Positions 1-8,428 of a stretch of 64,000 nucleotides of DNA are shown one piece after another (position 1 is the stretch's first letter; every line of letters starts with the position of its first letter). This DNA is from Ruminococcaceae bacterium UBA5406 (lineage in GTDB: Bacteria; Bacillota; Clostridia; Oscillospirales; Acutalibacteraceae), in assembly GCA_002407675.1 (NCBI GenBank), contig DHNW01000010.1, positions 1 to 64,000 on the forward strand, in the 5' to 3' direction. The notes beneath the pieces were generated by a model. That model ran no database searches. It saw nothing but the letters and a program-made list of their open reading frames with translations, and was not told the origin of the DNA. Made by a program: the position numbers and the translations under genes.

Positions 1-136
1 ATATCGGTGGCCTCCAAAATGATCATGTTGGCAATTTCCATTTTAAAGGTTTTTCATCGAATATGCTCTGCCTTTTTACTCTTTTTTCAAAGCTCTATTC
101 TCTGCACCCCAACATTTATTATAGAGCCTTTATATT

Positions 137-562
137 TTACATTTGATTTTCACAAGGCTGTGATATATTTTTTAGAGTTTCCCCTGCACTTTCCTTCTGG
201 GATGGTTCCACAGAAATATCTCCCAGTGCAACGATCCCGATCAGATTGTTGTTGTCAGTAATGGGAAGCCTGCGGATTTGTTTTTGGCTCATGACTTTGG
301 CTGCGTCGTTGACGTCCATTCCCAGATTGCCAACGGTGGGATTTGTGCTCATGATTTCTCCCACTTTTTGCTGAGAGTCATGCCCAGCTGCTATGGTCCT
401 GAGTGCGATATCCCGGTCGGTAACGATGCCCTCCAATTTTCCGTCGCAGCAAACCGGGATCGATCCCACATTGTATTGCTTCATCATTTGTGCAGCTCTT
501 TGGACGGATTCATCCGATTTTAGGCTGGCGACATTTTTGGACATGATTTCTTGAACTTTCAT
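137..562 (-). CDS. CBS-domain pair protein
   Basis: A stand-alone protein of about 141 residues made of two CBS motifs (roughly residues 1-60 and 68-120). The first opens with MKVQEIMSKNV and contains the VTDRDIALR stretch; the second contains QIRRLPITD and LIGIVALGDIS, both typical of CBS modules. Such pairs usually bind adenine nucleotides and act as energy sensors, but no partner is visible here. A GTG nine bases upstream keeps the frame open, but that GTG is part of the GAGGTG ribosome site, which lies 6 nt before the ATG at 562, so I start at the ATG. It is divergent from the radical SAM gene with a 141-bp gap in which I see no convincing promoter. Confidence 0.88.
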   Translation of the reverse strand: MKVQEIMSKNVASLKSDESVQRAAQMMKQYNVGSIPVCCDGKLEGIVTDRDIALRTIAAGHDSQQKVGEIMSTNPTVGNLGMDVNDAAKVMSQKQIRRLPITDNNNLIGIVALGDISVEPSQKESAGETLKNISQPCENQM

Positions 563-703
563 ACGTTTCACCTCAAAATTAATATTGCCGCTTTCAGGGC
601 AATTATTACAAGGGCTGTTTCCGCCGGTCTGAATTTGAACCTGCTTTCTGAGAGAAGCGATAAATTAAAAGATTTTTGAAATGAAGAAGGAGAGGATGAA
701 AAA

Positions 704-2047
704 ATGAAAGTTTTGTTAGTCCGGCCGCGCCTGCTGAATTTTCTGACTGTTTCTGAAGCAATGAATTGTGAACCGCTTGAACTTGAATATTTGTATACGG
801 CCTGTCGGCAAGTCGGCGTTGAGGCCAGAATTTACGATGGAATTTTAGAAACCGAAAAATTCTCAAAGCGCTTGATATCGTTTCAGCCTGACGTGGTGGC
901 CATCACGCTCTATATCACGCAGGAAAATGTCGTAAAAAAATATATAAGTGTTATTCGTAAATGGCTTCCAAACTGCAAAGTGATTTTAGGCGGTGTCCAT
1001 GCACAGCTGAATTTTAAGCGCCTATATTTTGATGGAGTTGATTTTGTAACAAGAAGCGAAAGCATGTCCGTTTTTCAGCAGCTTCTGATATCCATCCGTG
1101 ACCATCAATCTTTTGACTCCATTTCAGGTCTTTGCTATCGGACGAGAAGCGGATTTAGCGAGAACGGTTTTTCACCCTGTGATATTACCCAGCTGCCAGT
1201 GCCTCAGCGTCCCTGCCTGAAAAATGACGGCCGGTTCCGGTATTTGGATTTTGAAAATGTTGCAACTTTGAAAACAGCCGTTTCCTGTCCATATCACTGC
1301 ACGTTTTGCTATGGAACCAGTCTGCATGGAGGAATCTACCAGGCTCGTCCGATTTCGAAAGTGATTGAAGAGATTGAAACGATCCCGGTCAATACTGTCT
1401 TTATCGTTGATTCCGATTTTCTCGTTGATGAAAGTCGTTTGCGGGCCTTTATCGCCGGCATTCGGGAAAAACACATTCATAAACGGTTTATTTGTTATGG
1501 CCGTGCGGATTTTATCGTCCAGCATGAAGAACTTATCGGAGAATTGTGTGCGGTTGGATTTTCTTATTTCCTAGTTGGAATAGAAGGAATTGATGATTGG
1601 AACCTGTGCCGTTACAAAAAGCAAACCAGCAAAAAAATGAACGAGCAATGTATCGCAGTCCTGAACCGTTGTGGAGCAACCTGCATTGCTTTGATGATAG
1701 CGGATCTGTCTTTTCGGATCCGTGATTTCCGCCGGCTCTATCAATGGGTAAAATCCCAGCCGTTGGCATATGTCTCTCTTCAGATCCTAACGCCCATTCC
1801 GCCAACTCGGTACTTCCTGAATTCCAGGAACAAGCTGACTGAAACCAGACCAGAAAAGTGGGACTTGATCCATCCCGTCCAGCGGCCCCAAAATATGCCG
1901 GCTTGGTTTTTTCTGTTCTGTCACCGTTTCCTTTCAGTAAAGCTGTTCTTTCTCGGCAGAAAAAGAGGTGCGTACCGCTTCGTTACTTTCGGGTATGTGA
2001 TTCACGCGCTCAGGTCCTTATTTCGTCGGATTGGTACGGTTCGTTAA
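704..2047 (+). CDS. B12-binding radical SAM protein
   Basis: A 447-residue protein. The first ~130 residues look like a cobalamin-binding Rossmann domain (start MKVLLVRPRLLNF, then VILGGVHAQ); it lacks an obvious DxHxxG, so cobalamin may be bound without the axial histidine. A radical SAM domain follows, with the cluster motif CPYHCTFC (CxxxCxxC) near residue 195 and the FLVGIEG strand near residue 290. Families of this layout do methylations or rearrangements in lipid, antibiotic or cofactor synthesis; the substrate cannot be read from the sequence. An AAGGAGAGG ribosome site precedes the ATG. It is apparently monocistronic: the downstream gene has its own promoter-like -10. Confidence 0.8.
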   Translation: MKVLLVRPRLLNFLTVSEAMNCEPLELEYLYTACRQVGVEARIYDGILETEKFSKRLISFQPDVVAITLYITQENVVKKYISVIRKWLPNCKVILGGVHAQLNFKRLYFDGVDFVTRSESMSVFQQLLISIRDHQSFDSISGLCYRTRSGFSENGFSPCDITQLPVPQRPCLKNDGRFRYLDFENVATLKTAVSCPYHCTFCYGTSLHGGIYQARPISKVIEEIETIPVNTVFIVDSDFLVDESRLRAFIAGIREKHIHKRFICYGRADFIVQHEELIGELCAVGFSYFLVGIEGIDDWNLCRYKKQTSKKMNEQCIAVLNRCGATCIALMIADLSFRIRDFRRLYQWVKSQPLAYVSLQILTPIPPTRYFLNSRNKLTETRPEKWDLIHPVQRPQNMPAWFFLFCHRFLSVKLFFLGRKRGAYRFVTFGYVIHALRSLFRRIGTVR

Positions 2048-2083
2048 ATTATTCCGTATTTTGTCAAAACATTCCGAAAAACG

Positions 2084-2112
2084 CTTTGTTTTTTGTAAAA
2101 ATGATGTATAAT
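2084..2112 (+). promoter_or_regulatory. Candidate promoter of alaX-like gene
   Basis: A perfect TATAAT lies at 2107-2112. The -35 is weak: CTTTGT at 2084-2089 gives 17-nt spacing. It lies 75 nt before the AlaX-like start and after the radical SAM stop, which suggests separate transcription. Confidence 0.45.
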
Positions 2113-2186
2113 GAACACGTTATATTCTAAATATTCAACTCTCAATTCGTTGCAAAGACTGCGGCTCGCAGCAAAAGGAGCGTTGT

Positions 2187-3347
2187 ATGGTCGAAAAACT
2201 GTATTATCATAATGCATATCAGAAGACTTTTTCAGCTCATGTGAAAACATGTGAAGCGAAAGGGGAGAAGTTTTCGATTGTTCTTGACCGGACAGCTTTT
2301 TATCCGGAAGGCGGGGGTCAGCCTTCGGATATCGGCGTGCTGAATTTCGTCAATGTGCTTGATGTAAAGGAGAAAGGAGGTGAGATTTATCATATAACCG
2401 ACCGTCCTCTGCCTGCCGGCTCTTCCGTAACAGGAGGGATCAACTGGCCGCGCCGGTTTCATTTAATGCAGCAGCATACGGGCGAGCATATTGTTTCCGG
2501 TTTGGCGCACCGCTTTTTCGGCGCTGATAACGTTGGGTTTCACATGTCGGAAGATGAAATGACTGTTGACTGGAACAGGCCGCTTAAAGAGGAGCAGCTT
2601 GCTGTCATTGAACGCCTGGCGAATGAAGCCGTTTACCGCAATATTCCTGTCAGAACATATTTTCCAGCAGCTGAAGAACTGGAAAAAATGGAATACCGGA
2701 GTAAAAAAGAATTGTCAGGTTCGGTTCGCATTGTTTCGATTCCAGGCTGTGATGTCTGCGCCTGCTGTGGGACCCATGTGGCCGTTACGGGAGAAATTGG
2801 TGCGGTAAAATTGCTGGGTGCGCAGCGGTATAAGGGCGGTACGCGTGTTCGTCTTGTCTGCGGTGCTCAGGCCATGGAAGATTATGCTCGGAAACAGAAA
2901 AACGTAGCAGAAATTTCCAGTCTGCTTTCTGCCAAACAAGCGGAAATTTTCCCGGCAGTTAAGCGGCTGTCCGCTGAAAATTCTGAACTGAAACATACGG
3001 TGTCCGGCCTGCAGGGGCGTGTGCTTGAACTGAAGGCTTCCACGGTTCCCAAAGGCTGTGGAAATATCTGCCTGTTTGAAGATGACCTTTCCTCGGATGA
3101 TTTGCGCCGTTTTGCTTCTATGGTTGCCGGAAGGTGCGGCGGATTGGCTGCCGTGTTCTGCGGACATGACGGGAATTACCGCTATGCTCTTGCTGGATGT
3201 GAAATGGATGTGCGCCCGGCGGGTCGAAAAATGAATGCAGCTTTTTTAGGACACGGCGGTGGTTCGTCAGAACTGATGCAGGGATCGCTCAAAGGTGGCC
3301 GTGAAGAATTAAAACGTTATTTTTGTGAAAATCTGCAAAGTAATTAA
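2187..3347 (+). CDS. Alanyl-tRNA editing protein, AlaX-L type
   Basis: A 386-residue protein related to the editing half of alanyl-tRNA synthetase. It would hydrolyse Ser-tRNA(Ala) or Gly-tRNA(Ala) in trans. Visible signatures are FYPEGGGQPSDIG (residues 38-50), the metal-binding HTGEH (97-101) and CACCGTH (191-197), which together supply the HxxxH and CxxxH zinc ligands. A coiled stretch follows at ~225-275, then a C-terminal DHHA1-like domain ending in GHGGGSSELMQGSLKG. The presence of DHHA1 makes it the long (AlaX-L) form. An AAAGGAG ribosome site lies before the ATG. It precedes the butyrate operon but is separated from it by a 165-bp AT-rich promoter region. Confidence 0.88.
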   Translation: MVEKLYYHNAYQKTFSAHVKTCEAKGEKFSIVLDRTAFYPEGGGQPSDIGVLNFVNVLDVKEKGGEIYHITDRPLPAGSSVTGGINWPRRFHLMQQHTGEHIVSGLAHRFFGADNVGFHMSEDEMTVDWNRPLKEEQLAVIERLANEAVYRNIPVRTYFPAAEELEKMEYRSKKELSGSVRIVSIPGCDVCACCGTHVAVTGEIGAVKLLGAQRYKGGTRVRLVCGAQAMEDYARKQKNVAEISSLLSAKQAEIFPAVKRLSAENSELKHTVSGLQGRVLELKASTVPKGCGNICLFEDDLSSDDLRRFASMVAGRCGGLAAVFCGHDGNYRYALAGCEMDVRPAGRKMNAAFLGHGGGSSELMQGSLKGGREELKRYFCENLQSN

Positions 3348-3445
3348 AAATTTTTAACTTGACATTTATTTATTTTATTACTTTATTCATGAGATTTTTA
3401 TTATCTTAGAATTTTTTACCTCTTCATGTTGCATATCTAATTTAA

Positions 3446-3463
3446 TTGTGATATATTTAACAT
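3446..3463. promoter_or_regulatory. Rex-like operator before thl
   Basis: TTGTGATATATTTAACAT is an 18-bp imperfect palindrome of the Rex type. The left half resembles the Bacillus form (TTGTGA) and the right half the clostridial form (TTAACA), with a 4-nt centre. Rex is the NADH/NAD-responsive repressor known to control butyrate genes in Clostridia. The promoter is not certain: a full TTGACA at 3359-3364 has only a poor -10 (TTTATT, N17), whereas TATATT at 3452-3457 inside the operator has a weak -35 (TTGCAT, N17). In the second case the operator would cover the -10. The surrounding 3348-3512 gap is otherwise AT-rich and holds no ORF. Confidence 0.45.
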
Positions 3464-3512
3464 AAATACATAAAAGTATTTTTATGATTTTTAGTTTTAG
3501 AATGGAGGAAAA

Positions 3513-4700
3513 ATGATGTCAAAAAAAGTTGTTTTAGCAGGTGCCTGCCGTACCGCAATCGGGAAAATGGGTGGCATGCTTTCTCATACGCCGGCTCCGG
3601 TGCTTGCCACCGCTGTGGTGAAAGAATCCATGAAGCGTGCTGGCATCCGGCCGGATCAGGTCGATGAAGTAATTTACGGATGCGTTCTGCAGGCTGGCAT
3701 GGGGCCGAACGTTGCGCGCCAGGCCGCAATTTATTCCGGTATGCCGGTATCTGTTCCTGCTTTTACGCTGAACGTTATGTGCGGATCGGGCCTGAAAAGC
3801 GTCAATGTCGCGGCAAACATGGTGCAGTGCGGCGAGGCTGACGTGGTTGTGGCCGGCGGGGTAGAGAATATGTCGGGTGCTCCGTACCTTCTGACGAAAG
3901 GCCGTTTTGGCTACCGCTTGAATGATGCTGCTCTGTATGACCATATGTATCTGGATGGCCTGACGGACGTGTTCTGTCATTATCCGATGGGTTTGACAGC
4001 GGAAAATGTCGCAGAGAAATACGGCATCAGCCGCACCGAGCAGGATGAATTTGCGGTCAACAGCCAGCAGAAGTGCCAGAAAGCTATTGCAGAAGGCAAA
4101 TTCAAAGATGAAATTCTGCCGATCGAAATTAAACAGAAGAAGAATACCGTAGTATTTGACAAAGATGAAGGACCGCGTGCGAATGTCAGCGTGGAAGGCC
4201 TGTCTCATCTGAGGCCTGTTTTCAAAAAAGACGGCAGTGTTACAGCCGGCAATGCCTCCGGAATCAATGATGGGGCTTCTGCCATTGTTGTCATGAGCGA
4301 AGAAAAAGCCAAGGAACTTGGCGTAAAGCCAATGGCCACATGGGTTGCCGGTTCCTGGGCAGGCGTTGATCCAGCTTACATGGGTCTTGGCCCGATCGCC
4401 TCAACCAAAAAACTGATGAAGCAGACCGGTATGTCCACGAAGGATTTTGATTTGTTTGAAGTCAACGAGGCTTTTGCTTCCCAGTCTATCGAAGTTTGCA
4501 GAGAATTGGATTTGGATATGGATAAAGTCAATGTCAACGGCGGTGCCATTGCTTTGGGCCACCCGGTAGGCTGCAGCGGATGCCGTATCCTGACCACCTT
4601 GCTGTATGAGATGCAGAGGCGTCAAAGCGAATATGGCTTGGCAACCCTGTGCGTTGGCGGCGGCATGGGTATTTCCACTGTTGTAAAACTGGGTGACTGA
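3513..4700 (+). CDS. thlA: Acetyl-CoA C-acetyltransferase (thiolase)
   Basis: A 395-residue thiolase that condenses two acetyl-CoA into acetoacetyl-CoA, the first step of butyrate formation; some relatives also lengthen butyryl-CoA. The nucleophile is Cys90 in NVMCGSGLKS. The C-terminal half has the NEAFASQS loop, the GGAIALGHPVGCSGCR motif with the general-base histidine, and the second catalytic cysteine in LCVGGGMG. Length is normal for the family. GGAGG lies 4-7 nt before two tandem ATGs (3513 and 3516); either could be used. It is the first gene of thl-crt-hbd-bcd-etfB-etfA, the gene order known from Faecalibacterium and relatives. Confidence 0.95.
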   Translation: MMSKKVVLAGACRTAIGKMGGMLSHTPAPVLATAVVKESMKRAGIRPDQVDEVIYGCVLQAGMGPNVARQAAIYSGMPVSVPAFTLNVMCGSGLKSVNVAANMVQCGEADVVVAGGVENMSGAPYLLTKGRFGYRLNDAALYDHMYLDGLTDVFCHYPMGLTAENVAEKYGISRTEQDEFAVNSQQKCQKAIAEGKFKDEILPIEIKQKKNTVVFDKDEGPRANVSVEGLSHLRPVFKKDGSVTAGNASGINDGASAIVVMSEEKAKELGVKPMATWVAGSWAGVDPAYMGLGPIASTKKLMKQTGMSTKDFDLFEVNEAFASQSIEVCRELDLDMDKVNVNGGAIALGHPVGCSGCRILTTLLYEMQRRQSEYGLATLCVGGGMGISTVVKLGD

Positions 4701-4732
4701 TCTTTTCGTAACCAAAGGAAAGAGGCTGTGTC

Positions 4733-5509
4733 ATGAGTTATGTGAAATATGAACAGAAGGGCTTTGTTGGAATTGTAACCATTGACCGTGAAAAAGCTCT
4801 GAATGCCTTAAATGCGGAAGTCATGAATGACCTGGAAACTGTTATTGATGCCATTGATGCGGAAAAAACCCGCTGTGTCATTATTACCGGTGCAGGCCAG
4901 AAGTCCTTTGTCGCAGGGGCCGATATCGGTGCTATGTGCCATATGTCAAAAGCAGACGGCCGGAAGTTCAGCGCCATGGGCAATGCGACATTCCGCAAGA
5001 TTGAAAAACTGCCTATGCCGGTGATTGCTGCGGTAAACGGCTATGCGCTCGGCGGCGGATGTGAACTGTCTCTCAGCTGCGATATCCGTATTGCCTCAGA
5101 GAATGCACGCTTTGGACAGCCGGAAGCCGGCCTCGGCATCACCCCGGGATTTGGCGGTACCCAGCGGCTTGCGCGTACCATTGGTGTTGGAAAAGCCAAG
5201 GAAATGATTTATACCTGCCGCAATGTCAAAGCAGATGAGGCTCTTCAAATTGGGCTGGTGAATGCCGTTTATCCGGCTGACCAGCTAATGGATGAGTGCA
5301 TGAAGCTGGCAGAGAGAATTGCGGGCAATGCTCCTATTGCTGTTCGGCAGTGCAAAAAAGCGATCAATATGGGTCTGCAGATGGACATTGATTCCGCCAC
5401 GGCACTGGAGCCGGAACTGTTTGGTTCCTGCTGCAATACCGAAGATCAGCGGAATGCTATGACGGCTTTTTGCGAGAAGCGCAAGCATGACCCATTTGTC
5501 GGTAAATAA
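4733..5509 (+). CDS. crt: 3-hydroxybutyryl-CoA dehydratase (crotonase)
   Basis: A 258-residue enoyl-CoA hydratase/isomerase-fold protein that dehydrates 3-hydroxybutyryl-CoA to crotonyl-CoA. The oxyanion-hole segments are visible: AGADIGAM near residue 63 and ALGGGCELSLSCD near 105. The catalytic glutamate lies in FGQPEAGLGITPG (~130-142), followed by GFGGTQRL as in clostridial Crt. It follows thl by 32 nt. A hairpin, but no T-run, separates it from hbd, so the operon probably continues. Confidence 0.94.
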   Translation: MSYVKYEQKGFVGIVTIDREKALNALNAEVMNDLETVIDAIDAEKTRCVIITGAGQKSFVAGADIGAMCHMSKADGRKFSAMGNATFRKIEKLPMPVIAAVNGYALGGGCELSLSCDIRIASENARFGQPEAGLGITPGFGGTQRLARTIGVGKAKEMIYTCRNVKADEALQIGLVNAVYPADQLMDECMKLAERIAGNAPIAVRQCKKAINMGLQMDIDSATALEPELFGSCCNTEDQRNAMTAFCEKRKHDPFVGK

Positions 5510-5524
5510 GTTATTGTGACGCAG

Positions 5525-5556
5525 AAATCGCCGATTCACATTTGATTCGGCGGTTT
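5525..5556 (+). other. Intercistronic hairpin crt/hbd
   Basis: AAATCGCCGA at 5525-5534 pairs with TCGGCGGTTT at 5547-5556 (10 bp, one G-U) across a 12-nt loop. No T-run follows, so it is a poor terminator. Its place inside the operon suggests an mRNA processing or stability element, or partial attenuation between crt and hbd. Function is inferred. Confidence 0.55.
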
Positions 5557-5581
5557 CCTGAATTTGAAGGAGGTTTTTATC

Positions 5582-6424
5582 ATGATCGTTGGTGTCATTG
5601 GTGCAGGAACCATGGGTTCTGGCATTGCACAGGCTTTTGCCCAGACAGAAGGCTATACCGTCAAACTCTGCGATATTAATGAACAGTTTGCTGCGAACGG
5701 CAAGGCGAAAATTTCTAAGAGCTTAAGCAAGCTGGTTTCAAAAGGGAAAATTGATCAGGCAAAAGCGGATTCGATCCTTTCCAAGATTACAACCGGTACC
5801 AAGGAAATCGCTTCGGACTGTGACCTGATTGTCGAAGCGGCCCTCGAAAAAATGGATGTTAAGAAAAACCTGTTTAAGGAATTGTCCGGCATCTGCAAAC
5901 CGGATACGGTGTTTGCCACCAACACTTCTTCCCTTTCCATTACGGAAATCGGCGCCGGGCTTGACAGGCCTGTCTGCGGGATGCATTTCTTCAACCCGGC
6001 CCCTGTTATGAAACTGGTGGAAGTCATTGCTGGCCTTAACACTCCGGACAGCGTTGTAGAAACCATCAAAAAAATTTCTACTGACATTGGCAAAACTCCG
6101 GTGCAGGTGAAAGACGCCCCTGGCTTTGTTGTAAACCGTATCCTTGTCCCAATGCTCAATGAAGCAATCGGTGTACTGGCAGAAGGCACAGCATCTGCGG
6201 AAGATATTGATACGGCAATGAAGCTGGGCGCCAATCATCCTATGGGCCCGCTCGCTTTGTCTGACCTGATTGGCCTTGATGTTGTTCTGGATGTTATGGA
6301 AGTCCTTCAGGCTGAAACCGGTGATCCGCGTTACCGTCCGAATCCTCTGCTGAGGAAAATGGTCCGCGGCGGACGTCTGGGCAGAAAGTCTGGTATTGGA
6401 TTCTACGATTATTCCAAGAAGTAA
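5582..6424 (+). CDS. hbd: 3-hydroxybutyryl-CoA dehydrogenase
   Basis: A 280-residue NAD(P)-dependent enzyme that reduces acetoacetyl-CoA to 3-hydroxybutyryl-CoA. The Rossmann motif GAGTMGSGIAQAF starts at residue 7. Catalytic Ser/His/Glu/Asn segments follow: TNTSSLSITE, GMHFFNPAPVMKLVE (His), then PGFVVNRILVPMLNEA, and the C-terminal helical domain with HPMGPLALSDLIGLD. The frame is open from a TTG at 5564, but that codon precedes the GGAGG ribosome site; the ATG at 5582 has proper spacing and matches the family N-terminus. Confidence 0.95.
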   Translation: MIVGVIGAGTMGSGIAQAFAQTEGYTVKLCDINEQFAANGKAKISKSLSKLVSKGKIDQAKADSILSKITTGTKEIASDCDLIVEAALEKMDVKKNLFKELSGICKPDTVFATNTSSLSITEIGAGLDRPVCGMHFFNPAPVMKLVEVIAGLNTPDSVVETIKKISTDIGKTPVQVKDAPGFVVNRILVPMLNEAIGVLAEGTASAEDIDTAMKLGANHPMGPLALSDLIGLDVVLDVMEVLQAETGDPRYRPNPLLRKMVRGGRLGRKSGIGFYDYSKK

Positions 6425-6457
6425 TGATCCGTAACTGACAAATTTGGAGGAACGAGT

Positions 6458-7597
6458 ATGGACTTCACACTAAGTAAAGAACAAGAAATGGCCCGCACTC
6501 TTTTCAGAGACTTTGCGGAAAAAGAAGTCAAACCCCTGGCTCAGGAGATTGATGAGGAAGAGCGCTTTCCAACAGAAGCTCTTGAAAAATTCCGTAAATA
6601 CAAGTTTATGGGCATTCCTTATCCAAAAGAATACGGCGGCGCCGGCTGTGATATGCTGACCTATGAGATGTGCATTGAAGAGATGGCAAAAGTCTGTGCA
6701 ACAACCAGCACCATGCTTTCAGCACATACATCCCTTGGCACATGGCCGATCCTGAAATATGGCACACCCGAACAGAAAGCCAAGTATCTTCCGAAACTTT
6801 GCACCGGTGAATATTTGGGCGCATTTGCTCTTACTGAGCCGAATGCCGGCACAGATTCTTCGGCACAGCAGACGAAGGCTGTTCTGGACGGCGACCACTA
6901 TGTGCTGAACGGCAACAAGATTTTCATTACCAATGCCGGCTATGCCGATACATATATTGTGTTTGCCATGACTGATAAGAGCAAGGGCAACCACGGTATC
7001 TCAGCTTTTATTGTTGAAAAGAATTTCCCGGGCTTTTCCGTCGGTAAAAAGGAAAAGAAGATGGGTATTCATGGTTCTTCTACCTGCGAACTGATTTTTG
7101 AGAACTGCATTGTTCCTAAAGAAAATCTTCTGGGTCAGGAAGGCAAAGGATTTGTCATTGCCATGACGACGCTGGATGGCGGCCGTATTGGTGTCGCTGC
7201 GCAGGCGGTTGGCATTGCGGAAGGCGCTTTGGAAGAAACCATCAAATATGTCAGGGAAAGAAAACAGTTTGGACGTCCGCTTTCCAAATTCCAGAACACG
7301 CAGTTTGAAATTGCGGACATGATGACCAAAGTTAAAGCAGCTCAGCTTTTGCTGTACCGTGCCGCCAAAGCGAAAGAAACACAGAAGAGCTGCACTCAGG
7401 AAGCAGCTATGGCAAAACTGTACTGCGCTTCCACGGCAATGGATGTCACAACCAGGTGTGTTCAGCTTCACGGTGGCTATGGCTATACGAGAGAGTATCC
7501 TGTTGAACGTATGATGCGTGATGCCAAGATTACCGAAATCTATGAAGGCACCAGCGAAGTTCAAAAGATGGTAATCTCCAAAGCCGCTTTGAAGTAA
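6458..7597 (+). CDS. bcd: Butyryl-CoA dehydrogenase
   Basis: A 379-residue FAD acyl-CoA dehydrogenase. With EtfAB downstream it reduces crotonyl-CoA to butyryl-CoA; the clostridial Bcd/EtfAB complex is known to bifurcate electrons from NADH to crotonyl-CoA and ferredoxin. Landmarks: FALTEPNAGTDSS (~126) and FITNAGYADTYIVFAMT (~152) in the middle domain, the RKQFGRPLSKFQ segment (~267), LHGGYGYTREYPVERMMRDAKI, and the catalytic Glu at ~363 in IYEGTSEVQ. Full length. GGAGG precedes the ATG. Confidence 0.95.
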   Translation: MDFTLSKEQEMARTLFRDFAEKEVKPLAQEIDEEERFPTEALEKFRKYKFMGIPYPKEYGGAGCDMLTYEMCIEEMAKVCATTSTMLSAHTSLGTWPILKYGTPEQKAKYLPKLCTGEYLGAFALTEPNAGTDSSAQQTKAVLDGDHYVLNGNKIFITNAGYADTYIVFAMTDKSKGNHGISAFIVEKNFPGFSVGKKEKKMGIHGSSTCELIFENCIVPKENLLGQEGKGFVIAMTTLDGGRIGVAAQAVGIAEGALEETIKYVRERKQFGRPLSKFQNTQFEIADMMTKVKAAQLLLYRAAKAKETQKSCTQEAAMAKLYCASTAMDVTTRCVQLHGGYGYTREYPVERMMRDAKITEIYEGTSEVQKMVISKAALK

Positions 7598-7624
7598 GGC
7601 GGAAACTCTAAGGAGGGAAATTCG

Positions 7625-8410
7625 TTGAATATTGTCGTTTGTATAAAACAGGTTCCAAATACCAATGAAGTAAAATTGGATCCCAAAACCGGTACGTTGA
7701 TCCGTGAAGGGGTTCCAAGCATCATTAATCCGGACGACAAGGCCGGCCTTGAGGCTGCCCTTCGGCTAAAGGACACTAATGGCGCGCATGTTACAGTTCT
7801 TTCCATGGGTCCGCCGCAGGCTGAAACCGCTTTGCGTGAAGCACTTGCCATGGGTGCTGATGACGCAATTTTGGTGACAGACCGCGCATTTGGCGGTGCC
7901 GATACGTGGGCAACAGCGCATACCATTGCGGCTGCGCTGAAGACCATCCCTTATGATCTGATTATTACCGGGCGTCAGGCTATTGACGGCGACACCGCTC
8001 AGGTTGGTCCCCAGATTGCCGAAAACCTGCATATCCCGAATATCAGCTATGCGGAAGAAATTAAAGTTGAAGGCGACTATATCACCGTTAAGCGCCAGTT
8101 TGAAGACCGCTATCACATTGTTAAGGCAAAAATGCCCTGCCTGATTACGGCACTCAGTGAATTGAATGAACCGCGCTATATGACTCCTGGCGGCATTTTC
8201 GATGCTTACCGTGAAAAGAAGATTAAAATCGTTACACGGAAAGATCTTGATGTAAAAGACGGCGATATTGGACTGAAAGGTTCACCGACAAGAGTTATCA
8301 AGACCTTCACCAAGAGCCCGAAAGCAGCCGGTACGCTTGTCAGCAATCTGGATCCGCAGGAAGCGGCCGATTATATGCTCGAAAAGCTCCAAGAGAAATT
8401 CATTATATAG
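7625..8410 (+). CDS. etfB: Electron transfer flavoprotein, beta subunit
   Basis: A 261-residue EtfB. It starts MNIVVCIKQVPNTNEVKLDP, typical of the clostridial family, and carries the GRQAIDGDTAQVGPQIAE signature near residues 119-135. In bifurcating Etfs this subunit holds the flavin that receives electrons from NADH. The start is a TTG eight nt after AAGGAGGG; no in-frame ATG is closer. It lies between bcd and etfA in the usual order. Confidence 0.95.
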   Translation: MNIVVCIKQVPNTNEVKLDPKTGTLIREGVPSIINPDDKAGLEAALRLKDTNGAHVTVLSMGPPQAETALREALAMGADDAILVTDRAFGGADTWATAHTIAAALKTIPYDLIITGRQAIDGDTAQVGPQIAENLHIPNISYAEEIKVEGDYITVKRQFEDRYHIVKAKMPCLITALSELNEPRYMTPGGIFDAYREKKIKIVTRKDLDVKDGDIGLKGSPTRVIKTFTKSPKAAGTLVSNLDPQEAADYMLEKLQEKFII

Positions 8411-8428
8411 TTGAAAGTGGTGAGCAAG

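Noticed and set aside
1..41. Possible start of a minus-strand gene (ATG at 41, MEIANMIILEATD)
   Set aside because: Only 13 codons are inside the window and no ribosome site precedes the ATG.
3534..4208. 224-residue antisense ORF inside thlA
   Set aside because: Shadow of the well-coded thiolase; no ribosome site and no family resemblance.
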